This document shows positions 9,601-13,387 of a stretch of DNA of 13,387 bases, piece after piece. Source of the stretch: Phoronis ovalis (Eukaryota > Phoronida > Phoronidae); assembly GCA_028565635.1 (NCBI GenBank), contig JAOXYB010038562.1, positions 1 to 13,387 of the forward strand, read 5' to 3'. The position numbers and the translations under genes were made by a program. How positions within the stretch are numbered: position 1 is the first letter of the stretch; every line of letters begins with the position of its first letter. The notes under the pieces are model-generated. The model was not told the origin of the DNA, searched no databases, and saw only the letters and a program-made list of their open reading frames with translations.

Positions 9601-12600
9601 CTAGGCAGAGTTCTTGGAAATGCTGGATTTCCATTACATTCTTTAGGTTCCACTTGCATGAGATTTTTAGCTGCTTTATATATTTTCCAATAACAAATAC
9701 CAATTATTATAATGGAAGGATAAAATATCAGTGCTACAATAACTGTTGCTATTGTATTTAGTAAATTAAATGCGCATCCCCATTTTTGCTGACAAATATG
9801 TAAAAAAGCATCATAATAATATTCACCCCAGCCGAAGAATGGTGGACAAGAAACTAAAATAGGTATGCACCAAGAAAGAGCTATCATCATTCTTGTTTTT
9901 GACTTGGTCATTTTCAAATGATACTGTAAAGGATAACAGCAGGCATAATACCGTTCAATACTTATACAAGTTAAACTCAGCATAGACTGCAGTCCTAAAG
10001 TTTGCTGCATAAAGCCATAAAAGTTACACAAAATACCATTTCCGTCAAGTACGTGCCATTCCGGTCTGGCTGAGTGTGCATAAGTAATACAGTATGATAA
10101 GGGAAACAGAAAATCTCCTACTGCTAAATTAGCACATAAATAATAGCCGGGTTCATGTAGAATTGTACGGCGGTGAATTGTATATAATAGCATGGAATTA
10201 AATATGAAAGTTAATGTGCATAAAATGATAAAATACACATACTTTGTAACTACATAACCGTGGCATGTAACGATTGTTGTAACATTATCAATCTCAGTAA
10301 ATGTAACGAATCTCTCGTCAGAAAATATAGTTGTTTTGTTTGCAGTCAATTCAAAGATTTCAGAAGAACAGGAAATCCCCATAACTGTTTTTCTAACATT
10401 AAATCATTTCCAATCATACATTTGTCATAATGTACAATCACTGGTGCTCCGAAGTCCATAATATGCCATCATGCTTGACATGTAGTATTTAGTATTGAAA
10501 CCTAACACTTATTGTTATTCTTTCAAAAAGTCAGACACAGTTTTATAGTTATTATTGAATCATAATGTATATTTATCAGTGTTGATTCCCTTTTCCACCA
10601 TAGATCAAGCTGACATCGTTTTTTTGGCTACATTTATTCTTGAAAACTGAACAAAAAGATGGACATCCTGTCAAAAGAAATCTGGCAACTGCGAAATTAC
10701 AGTGGAAAATCCAAAATCATATGCCAATAGAACTTTCCTTCTATTTCTTCTCTATTTCAAGAATTTAAACTTTCTACAAAGTATAAAAGATCTTATTTTC
10801 ATAGTTTGTAGAATTATTTTTCACTTTACAGTCATTGTACAGGACTGTTACAGAGAATAACATGTCTTGATCCAAGCTTAAATTAAAAGAATGCCGAATT
10901 GATTTATCAAACCATATGAACCATATATTCATGGAATCTTTGGCTCCTGTAAATATATTTTATTCTTGTTAATTTGAATCATTCCTTATTTTCAAGTGAA
11001 AAAAGTATCATGAAACGGTCTCATCTTTGGTTATTTGATGTCAGTGCCAACGCTAAAATCAAAAATTGCTTTTTGTTAATGAATCGAAAATATTAGCAGA
11101 CGAGTATATTTTTTAGGTTACATTTGTGGCATGATTGTAGAATTATTTCTGTCATGGTAGATGCTACCTAATTTAAAATGTACCTTGAACTTTAGTCGAC
11201 TGAAAAATGGCTCTACTCCATTACAATTAAAAGAACCTTCTTCATGTGGGATATCTTTGCCGAATTCGGAAAAATGAATAGTTACTATTTTGTTATATTC
11301 TTATGCAGATCTACAGAGTTTCTATATTTTTATTAGAAAAACAACGAAATCAATATAAATATGTACACTTACCCTGTAACTGTTCTAAAACTTTCTGGAC
11401 TCTTGAATGCTGCTGAATGAGAAAAACTCCCGGTGGTACACAGATATCCCTTTACAATATTATTTGATATACTCCAGGTAAAGAATGTGATCAAGTGTGG
11501 AAAGTGGTCCTATTTATTTCTTAAGTCTAATTATGTTAATAAGCAGTTATACAAGCAATTACCTAATATGCTATACAAGTATTTCCCTAAAAAATAAATC
11601 TCCTGGTCTGAATGGTGGATTACAAACATTGTTTCATTACGCATGAAAAAATACTAGCATCTCATTTGTCAAATTATCAGATTAAGAACTTAATAATTAT
11701 CTACTTTTATAACAATTTTATCTCATAATTTGTAAATATTATATTTTATATTTATTTTTAATCCTGGTTATGGTTCTGTGCCATTGGGTTATGTTACCAT
11801 TATGCTGTATACAAGTCTGTCAGCATGTAGGGTTCACAATGACTATTAAAATAAATGTACTAGGTTTATATTGGTTTCTTATGGTGAGACAGCGTTATCG
11901 TAGGACCCATATCATTATAATTATGAAAAAGAATATCAGATCAGTGTAGAATTTGGCTATTTATCAGTTTTAACCATCTCAGTGGTCAGTGACCAATATC
12001 ACAGAATTGATATTAGAATATCACTAAGGGACATAATTCTTTTTTAAGATATATATACTTTGCAGGATGATTTTTCCGTTGCCAGTCTAGATAGAGTATA
12101 ATTATGCACATAAAGCATACTAGAAAAGTAGCCATGAAAGTTGCTCGAACTAGCTGTTTCTCCAGCACGAGTAATATTATTAAAATAGTAGTCGGAGTAC
12201 ATTGAGAAAATTGGTAAAATTTAACATATTGAATTTCATAATTTTTATTATATAAATGCTATTTTTTTTTGCTTATTTTCTAGACTGAAATGTAACATTC
12301 AGTTTAAGATATATGCACTTGTGATGTATTATTGTTTTAACAATAATACATAATTAAAATTACATAGCCGACATGAAAATCAAATAGCTTTTTCCAGGAC
12401 CCTACCTCACTGATACCCTTTCACGACAAGTACTCAGCACTATCAAAATATTCATGACTAATGTTGAATCAGCAAATGGTGCTTTGAGACCAATTCCAGG
12501 CATTTTTTTGTTACAAATTTCAAGCATAGCAACTGACCTCAATATGGGATAGACTGGTCCAAATCATGAGACTCGGATACAATTCCTTTGTAAATAATTG

Positions 12601-12986
12601 CTAAAAGCTGATCACCCTTTAAAAAAGTACAGTTGGCTGTTATATAAAATAAGAACAGTAGCGGGGAAAACAGTAGTCAGTAATTATCTTCCATGGATAT
12701 TTGTGGCAAACGATGATACAGAAAAATATATTACAAAACTGTCATAAACGGTATTGGCAGATAATAAACTATGAAAGAATACAAAACAATTGTGTGTGCG
12801 TAATATTAACACATGTATGTGTTTAAAATATAGTTTTATTTTATTAATTCTTTTATTTCCAGGTCCAAATTTAAAGAACCACAACTAGCTGAAGGATTCA
12901 CTGAAATTGTCAAAATAAACTTCGTACAGAATTTCAAAAGCAAGAAGGATGAAGCACTATATAAACAATACCTACTGGAAAAGTAA
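484..12986 (+). CDS. PNKP: Polynucleotide kinase 3'-phosphatase, complete gene in 16 coding exons (spliced)
   Basis: PNKP repairs DNA break termini in the nucleus: it removes 3'-phosphates and phosphorylates 5'-hydroxyls so that polymerases and ligases can act in single-strand break repair and end joining. My spliced model joins 484-613, 1428-1731, 2080-2298, 2567-2675, 3165-3244, 3645-3723, 3992-4078, 5249-5369, 5588-5655, 5786-5875, 6413-6503, 6873-6934, 7524-7633, 7851-7938, 8257-8318 and 12863-12986. This totals 1824 nt, or 607 residues plus stop, against about 520 in mammals; the excess lies in the linker. The order is FHA (about 1-100), basic linker (about 105-235), HAD phosphatase (FDIDGT with nucleophile-type Asp259 and Asp261, FFTNQ, RKP, VGDAAGR) and kinase (GLPASGKS Walker A 456-463, [12 protein letters not shown]). 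All catalytic motifs I know for the family are intact. Exon 3/4 boundaries are tentative; the rest join in phase. Residue numbers elsewhere use this model. Confidence 0.96.
1104..1142. repeat. Inverted repeat (imperfect hairpin) in intron 1
   Basis: Outer arms CCTGGGACTA and TAGTCCCAGG are exact complements. Inner arms ATAACT and AGTTAT flank a single A, with small unequal bulges between inner and outer stems. Total 39 nt. Confidence 0.85.
1225..1263. repeat. Perfect palindrome, 19-bp arms, in intron 1
   Basis: CTAGGATATATAAAACTCT (1225-1243), one A (1244), then its exact reverse complement (1245-1263). It can form a 19-bp hairpin in RNA or a cruciform in DNA. No coding context. Confidence 0.95.
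1428..1731 (+). CDS. PNKP: PNKP exon 2 (second half of FHA domain, start of linker)
   Basis: Acceptor TTTTGCAG ends at 1427 and donor GTAAGC begins at 1732. Joining A (613) to CA makes a Thr codon and restores CSRSH-T-EFTAD, the same length as the mammalian FHA at this point. Using the next AG (1430) would drop one residue. The exon gives the strands around VTIKQLG, VEIKAG and [14 protein letters not shown], which close the FHA sandwich near residue 100. The rest is a Ser/Thr/Gln-rich linker ending in a KKQ cluster. The linker contains [11 protein letters not shown] (residues 127-137), discussed under findings. The exon ends in phase 2. Confidence 0.93.
1732..2079 (+). other. PNKP intron 2
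   Basis: AT-rich, phase 2, donor GTAAGC, acceptor TTTTAG. The frame open from about 1985 up to the acceptor is fortuitous: that region contains competing AGs (1999, 2033, 2036), none of which fits the phase. Nothing else is seen. Confidence 0.8.
2080..2298 (+). CDS. PNKP: PNKP exon 3 (charged linker with NLS-like clusters); 3' end uncertain
   Basis: Acceptor TTTGTTTTAG ends at 2079, and only this acceptor keeps the phase from exon 2. The encoded segment is highly charged: SSKKPEKRK and KKIKR basic clusters about 20 residues apart resemble a bipartite nuclear localisation signal. An acidic Ser-rich stretch and a likely helix ([16 protein letters not shown]) follow. The linker is poorly conserved, so homology does not fix the 3' end. 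Possible donors are GTTTGT at 2299 (phase 2, matching exon 4 at 2567), GTGAAA at 2303 or GTAGAA at 2258 (phase 0, matching an exon 4 start at 2616). Reading on meets a stop at 2324-2326. Confidence 0.72.
2567..2675 (+). CDS. PNKP: PNKP exon 4 (linker end and first phosphatase strand)
   Basis: The secure part is [20 protein letters not shown], which matches the conserved lead-in to the PNKP phosphatase domain (Trp, then KLLVxT.xGV). Donor GTAACA begins at 2676 in phase 0. Acceptor TTCATTGTAG (ends 2566) adds an Asn/Ser-rich segment before the Trp. The alternative acceptor CCTGTTCACAG (ends 2615) would start the exon exactly at the Trp in phase 0. Both keep frame with a suitable exon 3 donor. 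Confidence 0.8.
2676..3164 (+). other. PNKP intron 4
   Basis: AT-rich phase 0 intron. The open frame on the opposite strand (2783-3154) has no recognisable domain and is taken as chance. It contains the hairpin at 3072-3107. Confidence 0.85.
3072..3107. repeat. Inverted repeat, 12-bp arms, in intron 4
   Basis: TCATGAAAACAC (3072-3083) and its exact reverse complement GTGTTTTCATGA (3096-3107) are separated by a 12-nt loop, 57 nt before the exon 5 acceptor. Confidence 0.85.
3165..3244 (+). CDS. PNKP: PNKP exon 5 (HAD motif I, phosphatase nucleophile)
   Basis: Acceptor TTCCTTTCAG ends at 3164 and donor GTGAAA starts at 3245. The exon encodes [20 protein letters not shown] and ends at the conserved GDW-R. 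FDIDGT is HAD motif I: Asp259 should be the phosphorylated nucleophile and Asp261 the general acid/base in 3'-phosphate hydrolysis. The exon closes in phase 2, with the Arg codon split as AG|G. Confidence 0.96.
3245..3644 (+). other. PNKP intron 5
   Basis: A 400-bp AT-rich phase 2 intron. A weak 8-bp inverted pair (TTTACCAG at 3420, CTGGTAAA at 3451) is the only pattern seen. Confidence 0.85.
3645..3723 (+). CDS. PNKP: PNKP exon 6 (HAD motif II)
   Basis: Acceptor ATACTTTAG ends at 3644 and donor GTACAT begins at 3724. It encodes [20 protein letters not shown] followed by VFFTNQ. FFTNQ is the HAD motif II strand, with Thr305 positioned to contact the phosphate. It starts with the last base of the Arg codon and ends in phase 0. 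Confidence 0.96.
3992..4078 (+). CDS. PNKP: PNKP exon 7 (phosphatase domain, cap-side helix)
   Basis: Acceptor ATTAATTTTAG ends at 3991 and donor GTAAGC starts at 4079; 29 whole codons. The peptide begins [13 protein letters not shown] and ends RLQIPIQ. It matches the family segment after TNQ, where mammals have a GI.-GKL start and end in a PFQ-like tripeptide before the next strand. Confidence 0.95.
4079..5248 (+). other. PNKP intron 7
   Basis: A 1170-bp phase 0 intron. Its first 380 bp show nothing recognisable. The rest is the degenerate tandem repeat at 4469-5222, and the GC content rises visibly over the repeat. Confidence 0.85.
4469..5222. repeat. Degenerate tandem repeat, 2.4 copies of about 310-320 bp
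   Basis: Copies start at 4469, 4777 and 5100, each with ATAAC(A/T)GCTT(C/G)AGTTTTTA, giving periods of 308 and 323. Shared landmarks are ACTTCCAA.(A/G)TGGC...TGG(T/C)GGCCAT-type segments near 4560, 4869 and 5190, GAGAAGGCA(C/T)GTTAC in copies 1 and 2, GGTGGATTCACGAAGGCCATAG in copies 1 and 2 (given here as a consensus phrase), and GACATTTTA.AATGACCTTGA. The third copy stops at about 5222, just before the exon 8 acceptor. No coding potential or terminal inverted repeats are seen. It looks like a fragment of a satellite-like or non-autonomous repeat family. Confidence 0.88.
5249..5369 (+). CDS. PNKP: PNKP exon 8 (HAD motif III lysine)
   Basis: Acceptor CGTTGTAG ends at 5248. The exon encodes [20 protein letters not shown] and ends SQSFYVG plus the first base of an Asp codon. 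Lys348 in YRKP is the HAD motif III lysine, and TGMWDHL is strongly conserved in PNKP. The donor GTTGGT at 5370 is the least consensus-like of the secure donors, but the next exon needs exactly one base (G) to make Asp, so the junction is well fixed. Confidence 0.95.
5588..5655 (+). CDS. PNKP: PNKP exon 9 (HAD motif IV)
   Basis: Acceptor TTGTTTTTAG ends at 5587 and donor GTAAGT starts at 5656. Together with the G from exon 8 it encodes [11 protein letters not shown], then [19 protein letters not shown] and DFSCSDR supply the acidic residues (Asp377 and the Asp of CSDR) that bind Mg2+ in the HAD active site. It ends in phase 0. Confidence 0.96.
5786..5875 (+). CDS. PNKP: PNKP exon 10 (end of phosphatase domain)
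   Basis: Acceptor TTTAATTTTTAG ends at 5785 and donor GTAAGT starts at 5876; 30 whole codons. It encodes [18 protein letters not shown] and ends in PEFNP. This matches the family segment FALN....F.TPEEFF that closes the phosphatase and leads into the inter-domain loop. Confidence 0.95.
5876..6412 (+). other. PNKP intron 10
   Basis: A 537-bp AT-rich phase 0 intron with simple TA-rich and T-rich stretches. No gene, RNA or repeat seen. Confidence 0.85.
6413..6503 (+). CDS. PNKP: PNKP exon 11 (kinase start, first half of Walker A)
   Basis: Acceptor CATTATTTTTAG ends at 6412 and donor GTAAGT starts at 6504. It encodes a short variable loop, then [10 protein letters not shown], the first strand of the kinase and the start of the P-loop. 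The exon ends with the first base of a Ser codon (T|CA), so the nucleotide-binding loop is finished in exon 12. Confidence 0.95.
6504..6872 (+). other. PNKP intron 11 (within Walker A)
   Basis: A 369-bp phase 1 intron that splits the P-loop Ser codon. The frame open at 6738-6938 runs into exon 12 in a different reading frame and is not coding. Nothing else is seen. Confidence 0.85.
6873..6934 (+). CDS. PNKP: PNKP exon 12 (second half of Walker A)
   Basis: Acceptor TGATTTTCAG ends at 6872 and donor GTAAGA starts at 6935. With the split Ser it completes GLPASGKS (Lys462 and Ser463 for ATP and Mg2+), then [18 protein letters not shown] second AG three bases downstream (CAGCAG) would shift the Ser codon out of frame, so the first is used. 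Confidence 0.95.
6935..7523 (+). other. PNKP intron 12
   Basis: A 589-bp phase 0 intron. The first two thirds are AT-rich with nothing seen. Near 7357-7408 lies an inverted repeat enclosing an unusually GC-rich core. Confidence 0.85.
7357..7408. repeat. Inverted repeat with GC-rich core in intron 12
   Basis: AGTGAATGAA (7357-7366) and TTCATTCACT (7399-7408) are exact complements. The 32-nt interior holds GCGCGAGCGC, out of keeping with the AT-rich surroundings. Confidence 0.8.
7524..7633 (+). CDS. PNKP: PNKP exon 13 (kinase catalytic Asp and DNTSP motif)
   Basis: Acceptor CTGTCTGTAG ends at 7523 and donor GTAGGT starts at 7634. It begins [17 protein letters not shown] and ends [15 protein letters not shown] plus AG of an Arg codon. 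Asp481, next to Arg480, matches the catalytic general base of the 5'-kinase. VIDNTSPD is the conserved strand that binds Mg2+ and nucleotide in this P-loop kinase family. Confidence 0.95.
7851..7938 (+). CDS. PNKP: PNKP exon 14 (kinase)
   Basis: Acceptor TTTTTTTTCCAG ends at 7850 and donor GTAAGT starts at 7939. It completes Arg517 and encodes [20 protein letters not shown], ending [17 protein letters not shown] is a hallmark strand of PNKP kinases. The residues after it form the lid, with Arg546 of HNER in position to contact the ATP phosphates. Confidence 0.95.
7939..8256 (+). other. PNKP intron 14
   Basis: A 318-bp phase 0 intron with a strong T-rich acceptor tract. No other structure seen. 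Confidence 0.85.
8257..8318 (+). CDS. PNKP: PNKP exon 15 (kinase)
   Basis: Acceptor TTATTTTTTTAG ends at 8256 and donor GTAAGT starts at 8319. It encodes [20 protein letters not shown] plus two bases of a Lys codon. REMTDSSH and the V/I-DMVM segment are nearly identical to other animal PNKPs. It is followed by the 4.5-kb intron that hosts the GPCR gene. Confidence 0.95.
8319..9332 (+). other. PNKP intron 15, part upstream of the GPCR (GPCR 3' side)
   Basis: AT-rich. It includes the likely 3'-UTR of the - strand GPCR (about 8945-9332). A 96-nt segment with exon-like edges (8550-8645) is discussed under rejected items. No RNA gene or transposon seen. Confidence 0.8.
9085..9090 (-). terminator. 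Candidate poly(A) signal for the GPCR (ATTAAA)
   Basis: ATTAAA on the - strand about 240 nt downstream of the GPCR stop codon. Two AATAAA hexamers follow farther on (8953-8958 and 8948-8953). The region is AT-rich, so such hexamers arise by chance and the true site cannot be fixed by eye. Confidence 0.3.
9333..10382 (-). CDS. Intronless class A (rhodopsin-like) orphan GPCR, nested antisense in PNKP intron 15
   Basis: A 349-residue plasma-membrane receptor expected to signal through a heterotrimeric G protein; the ligand is unknown. The outside N-terminus has two N-glycosylation sequons (NKT at 15, NVT at 33). Seven membrane segments lie near 44-68, 80-102, 116-142, 164-184, 206-234, 264-289 and 302-324. 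Class A landmarks are Asn62 (TM1), LAVGD with Asp90 (TM2), Cys119 (TM3, disulfide to Cys197 or Cys203), ERY 143-145, Trp171 (TM4), Pro222 (TM5), Pro282 (TM6), NPVIY 319-323 and an amphipathic helix 8. Cys344 and Cys348 in the short tail may be palmitoylated. TM7 has Cys313 where opsins carry the retinal lysine, so it is not an opsin. TM6 has Val280 in the Trp toggle position. [11 protein letters not shown] and PPFFGWG look most like GPR161/GPR45/63-type receptors, recalled by eye only. The start is the first ATG, leaving a normal 43-residue N-terminus. Confidence 0.93.
   Translation of the reverse strand: MGISCSSEIFELTANKTTIFSDERFVTFTEIDNVTTIVTCHGYVVTKYVYFIILCTLTFIFNSMLLYTIHRRTILHEPGYYLCANLAVGDFLFPLSYCITYAHSARPEWHVLDGNGILCNFYGFMQQTLGLQSMLSLTCISIERYYACCYPLQYHLKMTKSKTRMMIALSWCIPILVSCPPFFGWGEYYYDAFLHICQQKWGCAFNLLNTIATVIVALIFYPSIIIIGICYWKIYKAAKNLMQVEPKECNGNPAFPRTLPRRFKTAAVILLIILTFIVTVFPYLAIRFLKSFVSRPYGLMHKHAEYVSLFLYCISNVLNPVIYGVLNQTLRYEFVQVTKAYAKCSVKCS
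10383..12862 (+). other. PNKP intron 15, part downstream (GPCR 5' side)
   Basis: About 2.5 kb of AT-rich sequence. It should contain the promoter and 5'-UTR of the GPCR, which would start near 10383 and run rightward on the - strand. I see no TATA-like box I would defend, no coding homology and no tRNA. One perfect AT-rich palindrome lies at 12324-12351. Confidence 0.8.
12324..12351. repeat. Perfect AT-rich palindrome, 13-bp arms, in intron 15
   Basis: ATGTATTATTGTT, two-base TT centre, then AACAATAATACAT. The arms are exact complements. Low complexity makes chance or slippage likely. Confidence 0.85.
12863..12986 (+). CDS. PNKP: PNKP exon 16 (C-terminal exon and stop)
   Basis: Acceptor CTTTTATTTCCAG ends at 12862. 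AA|G completes Lys567, followed by [20 protein letters not shown] and a Lys-rich tail ending YLLEK with TAA at 12984-12986. The EP.LAEGF.EI segment is the conserved final kinase element, so the protein is complete at its C-terminus. The exon is separated from exon 15 by 4544 bp, yet the phase and homology join exactly. Confidence 0.94.
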
Positions 12987-13387
12987 ACTATCTATTAATC
13001 AGTCAGGTGTGAGCAAATATCATGCTGTATTTTTTTTAATTGCAGCAACTGTTGTTATGTCTTACATAAAGCCAATTTTGTAAGTAGCTAGTTGTGATAT
13101 CATAAATATTAGAATTCTTTCACTCGTATTAAATGTCTCATAGTTTTAATTGAGTGCACTCTTTTTATTCTATTTTTAAGTAGTCTTCTGATTTCACCTG
13201 TTTCTGTCATTAGCTCCTGCCATATTTCTTGCCTACAAAAATTATAAAATTATTACAAGAGACTTGAGGCACTTCAACACAACAATTTGTTAATATTTAA
13301 TATATAAGTCAGGGCTGTTCCAGTAAAAAAAGTGGGGGAGGGGGGGGGGAAGGCAGTTGAAATAAAAAATTGTGGGTGGTTGTGTTC
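12987..13387 (+). other. PNKP 3'-UTR and flank, with poor-quality edge
   Basis: AT-rich after the stop, with the candidate poly(A) hexamers noted. The last 70 bases carry an A run and a long G run like the C run at the other edge, suggesting unreliable contig-end sequence. No further gene is visible. Confidence 0.65.
13128..13133 (+). terminator. Candidate poly(A) signal for PNKP (ATTAAA)
   Basis: ATTAAA lies about 140 nt after the PNKP stop. An AATAAA at 13361-13366 is another option, but it sits in poor-looking sequence at the window edge. Neither can be confirmed without transcript data. Confidence 0.3.

Noticed and set aside
9333-10382. The receptor as an opsin
   Set aside because: It has GWG and NPVIY features reminiscent of opsins, but the residue six before the NPxxY Asn is Cys313, not the retinal-linking Lys, and no other TM7 Lys is suitably placed.

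Overview
This window is animal genomic DNA, not bacterial. Almost none of the open reading frames is a stand-alone gene. Coding sequence appears as short blocks that join into one protein only across AT-rich GT...AG introns, and most donors are close to the GTAAGT consensus. I cannot name the species. The small AT-rich introns, an intronless GPCR and degenerate intronic repeats suggest an invertebrate metazoan such as a lophotrochozoan or cnidarian, but this is inference. Both edges carry homopolymer-rich, poor-looking sequence, as if the window were a whole draft contig.

The main gene, on the + strand from about 484 to 12986, is a complete bifunctional polynucleotide kinase 3'-phosphatase (PNKP), a DNA strand-break end-processing enzyme. 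I assembled it by hand as 16 coding exons whose phases all join, giving about 607 codons. In order it encodes an N-terminal FHA domain (exons 1-2), a long charged linker with nuclear-localisation-like basic clusters (exons 2-4), a HAD-family DNA 3'-phosphatase (exons 4-10) and a P-loop 5'-kinase (exons 11-16). The only uncertain junction is exon 3 to exon 4, inside the linker. The linker also holds a PIP-box-like motif (KASITDYF), which I regard as the most testable new idea here.

The last PNKP intron (8319-12862, 4.5 kb) is far longer than the others. It holds a second gene on the - strand: an intronless 349-residue class A GPCR at 9333-10382. It has seven membrane segments, an ERY motif and NPVIY, but no retinal-binding lysine in TM7 and no Trp in the TM6 toggle position. 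By eye it is closest to the GPR161/GPR45-63 type of orphan receptors, not to an opsin.

Non-coding structure includes a degenerate three-copy tandem repeat of about 310-320 bp in intron 7 (4469-5222), a perfect 19-bp-arm palindrome at 1225-1263 with a second 39-nt hairpin 82 bp upstream (1104-1142), and smaller hairpins in introns 4, 12 and 15. The two genes have no evident functional link beyond the nested, antisense arrangement.
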